64,000 bases of DNA, from NCBI GenBank assembly GCA_022828595.1, contig JAKGHH010000005.1, positions 27,416,193 to 27,480,192 on the forward strand. Direction: 5' to 3'. Position numbers and translations under genes: made by a program. The stretch's first letter is position 1, and every line of letters starts with the position of its first letter. Of the stretch, positions 40,091-52,032 are shown piece by piece. This DNA comes from Nelumbo lutea (Eukaryota; Streptophyta; Magnoliopsida; Proteales; Nelumbonaceae). The notes beneath the pieces are model-generated. The model was not told the origin of the DNA and ran no database searches. It worked only from the letters and a program-made list of their open reading frames with translations.

Positions 40091-41330
40091 GAAATGAAAC
40101 CACTTCCTTGCTGAGTATCAAGTCAAGTTTTAACCATTCGGGTCAATGGTCAACCCATAATGTTATAGTTAAATGATAATTTCTAAAAATAAAAAATACA
40201 AAGAATTACAAGAAACATACATTAAATGGAAAAAACTTAGGCACTTTTCTAATATTATATATTAATCATATTAAATAAAGATAAGTGTAATGAACATGAA
40301 TTATTTTTATTAATGATATACAAGAATACAAAATAAAAAAAAAAATCTAAAAATGAAACATTTTCCAATTTAGGTGATAGGGCCAAAGGTCCAACCTTAT
40401 AGATCAAATGGGTTAACCCATGATGCCATTACTAAAAAATATAGAAGCACAAAAGATAAAAAAGGATAAAAATTTTGCATAAAACATTTATATAAAAAGA
40501 AGGAATGGGCCTGTGTTTTTAGGCATTTTCTTGACCAAAATACCCCTATTTTTGAATTTGACCCCTTTCTATTATGAGGGTAGAAAACATAATTTAGATT
40601 ACCACTTTTTTGTTCATCCTATTCCCTTTCATTAACCTATATTAAGGTATTAACTGCCATTCTCTTTCATTGAATTCTTTATCTAAGGGTTTTTTGTTTC
40701 TTATTGTTTAACTGCACTTATTTACAATAAAAATTTTAGTAGTTAAATCTATAAATCATAATTTTAAAAGTATAAAAACCTATGTTTTAAATGCCAACCG
40801 ACAAATGAAATCATTTTCCATGTAGGTAGTTGGTTAGTAGTTCAACCATCTAAGTCAAATGATTCAACGTGTGATGTCATAATTAAGTTGGTTTTAAAAA
40901 TAAGTAAAATAAGAAAAGATTACAAGAAGATATAGAAATTTATCATAAAAAACTTTGGGCACATCTCTAATATTAAAATTTTAATATGCTAAATAAAAAT
41001 AAGTATGATAAATAAAAAATATATTTATTAATGATGGAAATGAAATGCAAAATTTAAACTAACAAGGAAATGAAACCATTTTCCAATTTGGATAGCAAGT
41101 CAGTAGTTCAACCATTTAGGTTTAATATGTCAATCTATGGTGTTATAACTAATAACAAATTTTTTCAAAAAACAGATATAAATATCAAAAGAAGAACAAA
41201 AATAAAAAGTAATTATAGAAACATCTCTATTATTAATGGTGGTGTAAGTACCACGGTGAGGATAGGTTGGGTGGTCTCCTTCAAGAACTAAGAAGGATCC
41301 AAAGAGGTTTGTACTTCTTCCTCTTTGGAT
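40091..41330. repeat. Satellite-like array, ~260-bp unit, four degenerate copies
   Basis: The landmark GAAATGAAACCATTTTCC-like sequence, followed by a ...TTCAACCATTTAGGTCAAATG...ATGATGT(C/T)AT block, occurs at about 40091, 40350, 40803 and 41067. Spacings are 259, 453 and 264 bp; the long spacing reflects extra sequence around 40500-40700. Copies share internal landmarks such as TTAGGCAC(T/A)T(T/C)TCTAATATTA. Confidence 0.7.
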
Positions 41331-41687
41331 GTTAGGGAGTCTCAACAGAGTTGGTAACAATGAAAGTGATAACCATGTCCTGGGTTTGTACTTCATCCTC
41401 CCTTTTGTAGGAAGGATCCCAAGACCTTAAGGAGAAGGATCCAAAGAGGTTTATTCTTATTTGGAAAGAGAATCATTGTCTTTATGTCGGTTATCGAGGG
41501 AGCACTACTAGGTTTTTGCCATGTGTCTAATAAGATCTTTTGAGGACAAAGTTTCCTTTCATCCGAAGATTCTCTTTTAGCGTGTGTGTGCTACTTCTTA
41601 TTATAGATGTGTACATGGTTTTGTTTTGACACCTTTATCATGATCATGGCGATGGAGAACTACATGTACTTAGATGGAAATGGATTA
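41331..41687. other. No gene seen
   Basis: Contains a GAAGGATCCAAAGAGGTTT(G/A)T repeat at about 41292 and 41435. Otherwise unassigned. Confidence 0.45.
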
Positions 41688-41870
41688 GGTTATGGGTTAG
41701 TGGCTTAGTTGGTAGGATCTTTGACTAATTGTAGCAAAGACTTGGGATTAAATCGCATTGACATCAAGGTTAGGGGGTTAAGGGGATGGAGGGCTGCCCC
41801 CACCTCGTTGTGTAGCCCCATGGATTGTATCGACCCGAAATGATATGTTGTTTTCATTCATTCATTCATT
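41688..41870 (+). mobile_element. tRNA-derived SINE
   Basis: A tRNA-like head carries an A box, GTGGCTTAGTTGGTAGG (41700-41716), and a degenerate B box, GGGATTAAATCGC (about 41743-41755), spaced about 30 bp apart. A tRNA-unrelated body follows, ending in a (TTCA)n tail near 41857-41870. These are RNA polymerase III internal promoter elements in SINE arrangement. Degenerate, probably silent. Confidence 0.6.
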
Positions 41871-42240
41871 ATTCTCTTTTGAATTGTATTGTAATTTTTT
41901 TTTAATTTCATTTTATTATTTCATATATAAACAATTGTATATATAGAATAAATGTAGTCTAAACAGTCGAATCACTGTTCGAACTGTTTGACCCAATACT
42001 GTTCGAACTGTTTGAAATGTAGTCTAAAAGACTACATTTGCTCTAATAATGTACTACTAGTTCGAATTGTTTGACCTAAATGGTCGAACCACTGATTGGA
42101 AACTGGTGGCCATAGCGCTTCCATTTTTAGGTTGGTTTTTAATTGCATTAAAGTAAATTTTGACTTTTTGAATTGATTCTATTATTGAAACTAGTATATA
42201 TTTGTCTTACACCATTGATCTCAAGCCTAGATAAAGGAGG
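41871..42240. other. No gene seen
   Basis: AT-rich. A GTTCGAACTGTTTGA motif is repeated at 41978 and 42001, with a related copy near 42059. Confidence 0.45.
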
Positions 42241-42691
42241 TAGGGGTGCAAATGGATCGGATAATGATTTGATCTAATTTGAAGTTTGATCCCATTTTGT
42301 CAGATTCAGATATCCCTATTTCGAATATTTGGATCGGATAGTAGGACCCAATCAGAAATTGGATCAAATTTGGGTCACCCCCTATTTGATCCGATATATA
42401 TGTTATTTATTTATTTATATAAATATATATAACACACACATATATGTTATTTATTTATATAATATATAATTTATAATGCATTTTTGTAAATTTGTTATAT
42501 TATTTATTTTTTTATGAAAAACATGTGTATATATATATGAAGAAAATAGTTAAAAAATACTTGTATTTTTATTTAAATTGTTATATTTTAATTTTCTTTT
42601 AATAATTTATTAATTTTTTAAAATGTTAAAAACTGGATTGAATCATATTCAAATATCCGACTTCCTCATCGGATTCAAATTCAAACCCCTA
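42241..42691. mobile_element. hAT-like MITE (tentative)
   Basis: The left end TAGGGGTGCAAATGGATCGG and the inverted right end TAGGGGTTTGAATTTGAATC share the TAGGGG-TCCGAT organisation typical of plant hAT MITEs. The interior is AT-rich with several GGATCGGAT-type words. Flanking 8-mers do not match, so the boundaries are provisional. Confidence 0.5.
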
Positions 42692-44335
42692 TTTGTGAGA
42701 TCCGATCGGATCTTTTGAACGGATTTAGATATACCATAAAATGAGGGTTGTATCAGGTTGGTAACTGAGACTAAAACTTTTGCTGCATGATCATAATTCA
42801 GATCATGATCATGTTGTAACAGCAACTCAATAAGATGTACACTCTTTTCTCAGAAGCTTATGCCATTTTGCTTGCTCTTTGTTTCTTCCAAGAAGTGTGG
42901 ATGCTCTAACCTCTGATATCAAGCTTGAGTCTTATTATTTTGAGGTCTTATGGACTTATGTCCCCAGGTCATCTATTAGTCCATCCCTTTACCTTGCTAG
43001 TCCTCTTTGTAATGTGATGGGTGATGGTTATCTAACTCTCCAGCTGAGGTAGCCTAACATCATTTTTAAGAATAAGAATTTGTGGTCGAGCAGTTTAATT
43101 TAATTAATTAAAAATTGAGTTCGGAAGAACTGGGTTGAAGACATTTTTCTATATTGATCGATCATAATCAGATGGTATGATTATAGGCGAGCATTCGTTG
43201 TTTTGGACTGTTTGGTTGATAAAATCTTGCCTATGGACAGAGAGTTGTAAGATTTTCCTGTTTTTTTTTTTGAATTTTTTTAATTCCACATAATTACCCA
43301 TTAAACCATAAGGGAATAATATAGGCGTAACTATTTCTAATAACCATAAAGAAAGAGGGATTTACCTTTCTAATGTTTAGCCAAGTAACACCACTTTCTC
43401 CTAAATTGCCTCTAATTCCTATTTATCTCCTAAATTACATCTAACTCCTATTTATCTCTTAAATCATCTCTAATTTAGTAGAGATGTTCCCTCCTAAACT
43501 ATTTCTAATTCCTATTTACCCTCTCCCCTACTTTTTATCTACATCTAATCTAAAGAAAGTGTCAATTAAAAATTTTCAGAGTTATTTAAATATTATAACA
43601 ATATTATATACTAACTTTAAAATATTTATTCAAAACATAAAAATTAATTATAATAGATTTAATAATATTCATATTATTAATAATTTTATGTTTTTACAAA
43701 GTTCATCATGAAATTATGTAGTAACAATAAAAATTGTAATTTTACAAATTATCCAATTTAAAATGTTATTCAAATAATAAAAATTTAAAATTAAAAAAAT
43801 ATTTAAATATTTCAATAACTAAATATCTTAAATAACAAAACATTAAAAATATCTAAATAATTACATAACAAAATTTTTATTATTAATTAATAACATTAAA
43901 ATAAATAAAATTTAAATAATGAAAATTTTTAAATATTTTACATATTATTTAAATATTTAAGTAACAAAATATTTAACATGACTAAATTTTAAATAGTTAA
44001 AATAATGAAATTGTGTAATACATATAGAAACGTTATTAAACGTAGAAAAATAATTATAATATAGACTTCATAATATGCATATTAATAATAACTTAATATT
44101 TTACAAAATTAATGACAAATTGTGTAATAATATTACTATTATAATTTTATGGATTATTAAATTCAATAAATAATTAATGTTTTAAAATTTTAAATAATAA
44201 TATTATTTAAATAACTAAATAATATTGTAAATAACTAATTTTACTTATAAAAATTATTAATTATAGAAAATAACTTTCAAAAAAATAATATTTATTAGTA
44301 ATAATTTTACAATAGTGGTGTATATTCATTATATA
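42692..44335. other. AT-rich region, no gene seen
   Basis: Very AT-rich from about 43480 onward, with only incidental open frames. A CTCCTAAATTxC(C/A)TCTAA(T/C)TCCTATTTA phrase is repeated three to four times at 43400-43520. Confidence 0.5.
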
Positions 44336-45325
44336 TCTATATATATACTAAAATTAATATAATAGAAAATAAATAAATCTATTTTTGTTTTGTAATTTAA
44401 CAGTAAATTGTTAATAATTATTGGAGATTAAACAACTATTATTTAACTTTTGAAATTTAGTTTATCGTATTTATTGTATTTTTGTTATAAATTTATTTTT
44501 AGTAATTATGTATTGTTTATGATTTATTGATTAAAATTTATTAGAGATTAAATTATTATTTGATATTACACTATTTATTCACTAATTTAATATATTTTCA
44601 GTATTTATTGTATTTTATTAGACATCTATTGTATTTTCATTATAAATTTATTTTCAATAATTGTGTATTTTTGTTACAAAATTTCAATAATTATTGGTGA
44701 TTAAACTATTGTTTTTTATTAGAGATTAGACTATTAATTTAGCTGAAATCAGGAATATTCAAGGATTGGTTCATTTCGGTTGTAGGTGATTTCACCAACC
44801 AAACTGACCTAGTTAGGTCGGGAGTTTGTCACCTGAGATTGATTGACTATTAATGAAAACCCGCCAACTTGGGTTGTATCAGTTTGGGTCTATTTTTGGT
44901 TTGGTTTGTTTATTCAAAAGATTTAAACTTAAAAATTAAATTTAAATTTAATAAATTACAATGGTATTATGAAAAAAATAAATTTATGATATAAAATATT
45001 TTAGAGTAAGAAATATGGGAATTTTCTCTTTCTGGTATTAAAAAATTATATTTAAAATATGAAATATTAATATACATCTATGGTCGGGTTGGTTCAATTT
45101 TGGTTGGTTTACAAATAGCCAAATTGAAACTAATCTAACTTGGTTGAGTTGGAAAATTGCGAAACCAAACCTGATCGAAAATACTAGAAAACTGACTAAC
45201 TCGGGTCGAGTTCAATTGAATTGGTTATTAAAAAGTTAAAATATAAAATAATTATATACTCCTATGTATTTCTATTGCTTAATTTTCACTTAACAAAGCC
45301 AATGCATAGCACGGGTCCCCACTAG
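44336..45325 (+). mobile_element. Non-autonomous Helitron (probable)
   Basis: The 5' end is A|TCTATATATATACTAAAAT and the 3' end GCATAGCACGGGTCCCCACTAG|T, giving a 990-bp element between A and T as Helitrons require. Just before the CTAG terminus, CCAATGCATAGCACGGG is a degenerate form of the usual CCCGTGC/GCACGGG hairpin. No terminal inverted repeats or target duplication are expected or seen. No Rep/helicase is encoded. Confidence 0.55.
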
Positions 45326-45736
45326 TATACACATATGGTGTAGGCTTTCTCATCATCATCTTCTTCACATATAGGATCTAAGAAAGGATCTACGTATAAT
45401 TCCCTCACTAAAAGCAAAATCAAGAATACAAGTGGAGATACCTACAAAATCTATGAAGGATGCAAATATATAATTCTAACGAATCTATAGATTGTTTTTG
45501 GATTAATTAGAGGAAATCATGTTCCAAGAAATATTATTTTATTATTTACTTTTTTTTTTTTTAGATTTTGAGAAGGGGAATGCTGGTCAATTGGATTATG
45601 GTTCCTATTGACCAAGATATCCATGTTCTTTTTCAGATTTATGTGAGGCCCATAGAGAATTTCCATGGAGGGAAAGTTACCAACACTTGGGGGGACATGA
45701 AAAAATTATTTTTTCGGGAATAATTTTTTCACATAG
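45326..45736. other. No gene seen
   Basis: Contains an extra partial copy of the following repeat end (AAGTTACCAACACTTGG at about 45675). Confidence 0.4.
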
Positions 45737-47655
45737 AGGAAAGTTGCCAACACTTGGATGAGACAAAAATGCATATTTTAATAATGGATTTTTAAGGCTA
45801 AAATAGTTGTCATCTTATTTACTTGAGAAATAAAAGAACATGGGTAAATAACTTACCAGAAGGCGAACAGGGACTTAGATGGAACAAAATTGTCCCTTTT
45901 AGTAATAACTTTTTATGACTAAAATGATAATTATCCTATTTACCTGAAAATAAAAGAATATGGATAAATGCATTTACCCGGATAAATATAAATATTTATC
46001 CAAATAAATACATTTGCTTACATAAAATTTTACTTTATGCTTAATAAAATTTCACTTTTTTCTACCAAAAAAATCCAGGATTATGGATGACCAGACAAAA
46101 CTTTGGTCGGATAAAATATATTCCAGGTATTAACCGACAGAAGTGCATTTGCTTTTTGAGCGAAAGTGACAAGAGCTTTGCACAACCTACTTGGTTATAA
46201 AGGAAAAGGAAAACAAGAATATAATAGAATTAATATCGGGTAAATTGCCAATTCTATCTACATGAAAAAACAGAACTGATCACCTGACCAGTTCCCGTTT
46301 TTCCGATCTAACCATCCAGTCCGGTCCGGTTTTGAAAATCATGTGTTAAACAGCTAGTATCTACAATTTCATTGTAAGCTAATATACTTCTTTGAATTTG
46401 AACCCATTGATTATTGTGCAACTACACGCTTTGCAATTCACGACGGATAGAGAGAGGGTAAGAAAAGGGAAAAAACCCCGTTTGATTTGTAGAGTACTTT
46501 TACAAGGCAACTGTTCAGATAGGTGACTGTATATATAGTAAAATATACAAGAGTCTATTAGTATATTCAACTCAACCCAACAGGTTCTTCGGGAAAGAAT
46601 TCACAGTCTACATAATGACTTAATTCAATTGAAAAACAGAGAGAAATTTGTTTAGGAAACCTCAATTGAAGTTTTGGACTGTTGTTGAAACCTTCCCTAA
46701 AGTCTACATCCTTTGTATTTTTTTGATACATTTGCAAGTAGACCTCTTTTGTTAGAATCTTTTAAAAAGAGGCATACAAATGTCTAAAATACCCATGTAA
46801 ATTTTGATACATTTACAAGTAGATTCTTTTTGTTAGAATCTTCTAAAAAGAGGCATGAAAATGTCCAAAATATCTATGCAATTACTTTGAAACTGGTCTG
46901 TAAAGAAAGAAAAAAAATACAGATAGGCTTCTGGTAGACATGTACTCGTTTACAAAAAATAAAGGCAGGCTTCTGTTTGTATATTATTCTGTTCCATTGG
47001 TTTGATCAACACTTCATTTATAAAGTGTTCATCCAAATGGACACAAAGGTGTCCTTTCAGATCCACAACAATGTGTAAGGCACCTGCTCAAAGAGATACA
47101 TAGAGCTAGAAAATGAAGAGGCACAAAAAGGAACGTTTAAAGTAAAAACAAAGTTTAAATGGTCCAAACAGTTAACAGTCAAAGAAGAAAATGACTACTT
47201 ATTCACTCGTAATTGGTGGCATAGCTTCATTTGCACACTTGTTTTCGCATTGAATTTGGACTTGCTTCATCTCAGCTACTTTGAATAAGTTACTATCTAT
47301 TTGGGAGAGCCCAAATTGATTCTCAGTTGGTCATTTAAAGTATTGCCCACTTCAGCCTCTTTGAATAGTATATCCAGAGTGCTACAAAGCAGCTGAAATT
47401 TGGTTTCTAACAAAGACATCAATTTCCTGTTCGCTTTTTGGCAAGTCACTTATCTGGGTAAGTGCATTTAGCCATGTTCTTTTATTTCAAGGTAAATAAG
47501 ATAATGATTATTTTAGTCATAAAAAGTTATCCGGGTAAGTGTATTTAGCCATGTTCTTTTATTTCTTATGTAAATAAGGCAATAACCATCTTAGCCATAA
47601 AAATTTCATTATTAAAAGGGGCATTTTTGTCCCACCCAAGTATTGGCAACTTTTA
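45737..47655. mobile_element. Foldback/MULE-like element with ~200-bp inverted ends
   Basis: The left arm (45737-45990) opens AAAGTTGCCAACACTTGG, and the right arm (about 47449-47655), read inverted, opens AAAGTTGCCAATACTTGG. Both arms contain internal repetition of a unit with TTTATGACTAAAAT and AATAAAAGAACATGG(G/C)TAAAT. The interior (45990-47449) has no recognised coding sequence. Long internally repeated terminal inverted repeats fit Mutator-like or foldback non-autonomous elements. The target duplication was not resolved. Confidence 0.55.
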
Positions 47656-47815
47656 CGCCAACCCAAGATTTGGGCTAATCTCAGGTTAGGCCTGGGTTGG
47701 CAAACTCAAGCTTAACCTTGAGTTGGGCCAAGCCTAAGCTCAAGGTTTGAGACTTAGGGATGGGCTTGGGTTAACCCTCAACCCAACCCTACTCACCCAA
47801 GTTGCACCCCAGGAA
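47656..47815. repeat. CCAACCC-rich transposon-end-like sequence
   Basis: Dense in CAACCCAAG/CTTGGGTTG words and ending TTGCACCCC (inverted GGGGTGCAA), a form seen at hAT-type termini. Family uncertain. Confidence 0.3.
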
Positions 47816-48852
47816 GTAGCATTGTGACTTTCCTAATTGTATTAGTTTTTATTTTTTATTAAATTATTTTGACTTTTACTAAATTGTTATTTAGTGGATT
47901 AGGGGATTTTAAATTAATAATAATTAAGTTTAAGACTAATAACTTTGTTTATTTTTCAATTTAGTTAACAAATTTTAAGGTCATTTTATTTTTTAAGTGA
48001 AATCTAAATAGACTTCAAAATATAAAATTTAATTTTGTTGTTTTATTAATAAACATGTATTAATTTGTATTAACTTTATTTTTAAATAAAACTTTATTAA
48101 TAAAAGTATGTTAAAATAATTGTTATTAATTTATGTTATTCTAATCTATATTTTTATTACATTATTAACTTAATTAGTTAACTAATTTATAGAGTTATTA
48201 ATTAATTGGTTAATTAATTAAATAAGCTTTAGTAATTAAGTTATAATTAGTTTAGTAATTATATAATTATGTTACTATTTAGTTAATCTTTTTAATTATA
48301 TAATCATTTTCTAAGTGAACTAAATTTGTTAAGTTAATTAATGTAATTAAGAAATTAATAACTAATTAATTTAACTTAATTAAGGTTTATCAATTCTTAG
48401 GGTTATTCCATTAATTTTATTTTTTATATTTTATTAATTATATTTTGAATTTCTATTTAATTTAAAATTATTAGCTTTAGTGTTTGTTAAGAGAAACACA
48501 TTTTATTACTTTTATTATAATTATTCATTTTTATTTTTTATATTTAGTATTTTTTTACTTAATTCCAATTTTTACTTTTTATTATTTTTTCATTTTAATT
48601 ATTGTGTGGTTACAATTTATTAAAAATAAACATTAAAAATAAAAACAAATTACAAATTGTGTAAATTTTAATTAAATAAATTAATTTTATAATTTAATTA
48701 GATTGTATTATGTCCAATTAAAATTATAATATAATTAATTGAGTTATTGATGGAACAGATATCCATTTATTGAAAACCAAATATTCCAGATTCAGCATGC
48801 CTTTTAAAGAAGATAACTGAATTCCCAGCATGCCTTAGAAAAATGGAATAGT

Positions 48853-48853
<1 letters not shown>
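47816..48853. other. Very AT-rich region, no gene seen
   Basis: Mainly TAATTA/TTAATT words. Only incidental features. Confidence 0.5.

Positions 48854-48882
<29 letters not shown>
48854..48882. repeat. (GA)n microsatellite
   Basis: About 14 AG/GA repeats, followed by further GA-rich sequence and (GATA)n at about 48980-48999. Confidence 0.95.
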
Positions 48883-48887
<5 letters not shown>

Positions 48888-49017
48888 GGATAAGGGAAAA
48901 AAGAGAGGTTTAATGAGAGAAGAGAGAAGGGGAAAGGAGAGGGTGCTAACGTGGGACCTAATCACTTTATAAGATAGTATAGATAGATAGATAGATAGTA
49001 TAGATTCCAATTATTAT

Positions 49018-49812
49018 TGATGATGCACGATCTGGTTGGTCCTAGCTGCCGGTAACCTTGCCTCTGATGGAGCAGGAGATGCCTGAAACAGGGAGGAAAC
49101 AAGAGATTCCCAGGGGAGGAACCCGGTTGGAATGCTCTGATGTTCAAGTTAGTGCTCTTGAGAAGGCAAGGAGAATGAGAGATTCTGAGACCAGAAGGCA
49201 CAAAAATATCACCTACATTTACTCTAGGGGAAGTGGGCCTTTTATAACCACCCTGGTGCACTCAATCCCAAGCCTCTTCCAGATCATGTGTAACCGCCTT
49301 TGTGTGTGTGTGTGTGGGGGGGGGGGGGGCAGGCATAACCGCCACTGTCCTCTCTGTCAAGGATGTCTCTGCAATAACTGAGATAGCGGTAGTAGGTGGT
49401 CGTTGGAGTATGGTTGTCATTTGTTAGATCCCTGACTAGTTAGGCACGTTGCCTCAGAGTACAAACCTCTTTGTTTGGTATGGTTATTCAGTCATGCGAC
49501 TTGGAGCCGAGGTGCGGAGTGGTGCACGAGGTGAAGTCTTGAGTTTGGGAAGGAGTATGGCCCAGACTGTTCCGAGGTGATGGGGTGTGGTCCAGACTGA
49601 CCCGAGGTGGGTCAGTCTGGGCTTCGCCCTTCACGGGGTTCCTTGCTAGGCTCAAGATCTCTAGGGAGAGCTCGAGTTTCTTTTTGGGAAGCTCGGACCT
49701 CTTCTTGGAATATGGCTATGTCGCTGTGCCAAGCTAGCACTCCTGCCAGGTCACAGCCAGTTGCTTCCACATATCGCATAGCCAAGGGGTTGGGCCAAAT
49801 CTACCTCCATCA
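49018..49812 (-). repeat. Retand-type 3' LTR (795 bp)
   Basis: On the minus strand it starts TGATGGAGGTAGATTTGG and ends CATCATCA. A TATA box TTATAAAAGG (minus strand) lies at 49239-49248. It is longer than its partner because it keeps about 155 bp (around 49550-49710) that the 5' LTR lacks, and because of an expanded TG/G tract. Confidence 0.93.
49301..49329. repeat. (TG)n(G)n tract in the 3' LTR
   Basis: About seven TG repeats followed by about 14 G. The other LTR has only nine G at the equivalent point (about 58168-58176). Confidence 0.9.
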
Positions 49813-49828
49813 ATTGCCCCCCACTCCT
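49813..49828 (-). other. Retand-type polypurine tract
   Basis: On the minus strand, AGGAGTGGGGGGCAAT immediately precedes the 3' LTR start TGATGG. Confidence 0.85.
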
Positions 49829-50121
49829 CATGCCCGGGGTCTTGACCCGGCATGGGGAGTTCACAGTCTGACGGGCGGATTTGCCCCATGGCGTGCTTCG
49901 TCTAGTTCGGAGATCCTCTGATCTAACCCGCCTATGCTCTTGGCTCAACCAAAAGTCAGCCCGAGTCACGTACAGCTCATGCACGGACGTCAAACGATTA
50001 TCAGTTTTCAGATGTCAAAAATTTGCACTAAACTAATTTCACCTCGGGGGTCGTGTAGCCGGTTTTCTTGAGAGCCGTTGGATGGTTTTGATCTTGACCG
50101 TTGATGTGCGGGTATAGCAGC

Positions 50122-50129
50122 TATAAATA
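50122..50129 (+). promoter_or_regulatory. TATA box of the antisense ORF
   Basis: TATAAATA on the + strand, about 130 bp upstream of the antisense ORF start codon, with a pyrimidine-rich CTTTTCCTTCGCC about 25-35 bases downstream that could hold the transcription start. Its position suggests the antisense ORF had its own promoter, separate from the LTRs. Confidence 0.6.
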
Positions 50130-50258
50130 GTGGGGGCCCTAGTCACTTTTCCTTCGCCAATATTCAGTGCTTGTTTCTTGAGCTCGCGTCACCTTTTCTA
50201 GTTTGGTAGCTTTTCCTTGGTGAGTCCCCTTAGCTTCTTTCAATTTCCTTTCCTTTCA

Positions 50259-52032
50259 ATGTCTAGTTCAGGTAGCTCGGGTAGTTTAGATAGCCTTTTA
50301 GGAGGGCCTGAGGCGGAGACCTCGGGCCGGGTTACCTCTTTCGACAGCCTTCTGGATGAGCCGGAGGTGGGGCCTTCAGTCCGGGTCACCTCTGGTAGCC
50401 TGGAATCCACTTCTTGTCGAGTTTGGATGCCAAACAAGTTCGGACCCTCCACTATGACCTCTGAGAGACTTCAGTCTCTTGTTCGTCAGTTCAACCTGCC
50501 CGGGGAGTACACTTATACCTTACCTACGGGCGACTTCCCTTGGGAGCACGGTTTGGATGAGATCGTGATTTTCCGGGAGCAACTCATCGTCGGGCTGCGC
50601 TTTCCTTTTCATCCCCTAATCGTTGAAGTCTTGAATCACTTCGGTGTCACCGTTGGTTAGCTCCACCCGAACTCCATCCGCAATGTTGTTGGGACCATCT
50701 CCCTCTGTTGTGAATACGTCCTTCCTTTGGACTTAGAAATTTTCTCTGCCCTCCTCATGCTTAAGAAGCAAGCGAGCTTCCTCTCCGAGCACAGGCGGGC
50801 CTATTACCTATCTCCCCGCCTGGGATTTAAACTTCTACACAAGCTTCCAAGTAAGGTCCCGACGTGGAAGCGAGACTACTTCGTGGTCCGAAGTGCTACG
50901 GGGTGGTTGTTTCCCACTCATTGGAGGGCGGCTGTCTCCGACCTTGGTGTCATGTTAGATAAAGACATGGCGGAGACCTTCTAGTCTTGGGCCCAGGTCG
51001 GGCTCGAGTGCGGAGATTACCTTGCTTGATGCCGAGCAAGGTTTCTTCAGGCCGATCTGAGTCCGAGTAGGTTTCTTTACTTAGTTTTTTTATTATAATT
51101 TTTTTTTACTGATGTCGAGCTCTTTTCGCAGGTGTCATGGAGGCGGATAAGACCCGTGGTGTCAACTTACTTGATGGGATGAAGAGAAGGAAGCGGGTTA
51201 CTAAGCAGGCTCACATTAAGTCTCCTCGAGCTGTGGAGCCCGAAGTCCCAAGCCATCCTCTGGTCATCAACCTAGATTTTCCCAGGGAACCTAAGGTGGT
51301 CGGGCCTATCCCTGGGGTGGCGGCGGAGCCCAAGGTCGTAGAGGCTCGGGATGCCGATACTATGGAAGCTTCCCATACCCAGACTCCGAGTTGTGCTCTC
51401 CGCAAGAGCAAGAAGGCCGTCTACCCTAGGGAGGTTGCGGAATGGGCTGAACTTCCTCCGGGTCACATCGGCGCACACGCCACGTCTCATGCTATGGTGG
51501 TAAGTTGAAGTGGTTTTCACTTTGTGTTTTTATTCTCTTCTTGCCGGACTGACTTGTTCTTGCTTGGCAGGTAAACTCCTCCATCCACATCCTGACCATT
51601 CAATCGGAGAGGAACCTGAAGTGGGCATAGGCTGCCGAAGAAGCTTTGGGGGTAGCTCAGGAGCGGATCCAGCATCTTGAGGGTGATACTTTGGCTCAGA
51701 AGAGCGAGTTGGAGAGGCTCCAGAGAGAGAACAGCGCCATGAGGCTCGTTGTGAAGCACTTCGTGACCTAAAAGGGGTCTTGGAGCATGAGGTGGAATAC
51801 CTCAAGGCCGATATCAAGGAGAAGTCCGAGATCTAATGGTGGGCTCGTACCGAAGGGGTTTTAAACTGAGTCGGTGGATGATAAGGCATGCGTACCCCAA
51901 ACTCGATACTCGTGCATTACTCCGGAGATGGCTCTTGCAGTTGATGATGATTCGAACTCCGAAGATGAAGCAGACCCCCCAAGTACTGCCGAAGTTCCTT
52001 CTAAGGGCAAGGGAGGTGTGACTCCGAAGTGA
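50259..52032 (+). pseudogene. Antisense ORF of the Retand-type element (gypsy-type transposon domain)
   Basis: Protein encoded opposite to gag-pol; function unknown. The start ATG at 50259 opens MSSSGSSGSLDSLLGGPE. The conserved domain follows: FPFHPLIVEVLNHFGVTVG, LHPNSIRNVVGTISLCCEY and GWLFPTHWRAAVS. This matches the domain catalogued as 'putative gypsy type transposon'. Predicted introns (51067-51131 and 51500-51570, GT...AG) lead to a basic middle and a coiled-coil C-terminus (AQERIQHLEGDTLAQKSELE). It ends in acidic AVDDDSNSEDEADPPS, stop at 52030. In-frame stops at 50658, 50982 and in exon 3 make this copy inactive. Confidence 0.75.

Noticed and set aside
41700..41760. Functional tRNA gene
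   Set aside because: A and B boxes are present, but the cloverleaf cannot be completed and a SINE body and tail follow.
51530..51817. Minus-strand frames of 80-95 codons under the antisense ORF
   Set aside because: Shadows of the antisense ORF coiled-coil exon; no similarity to retroelement proteins.
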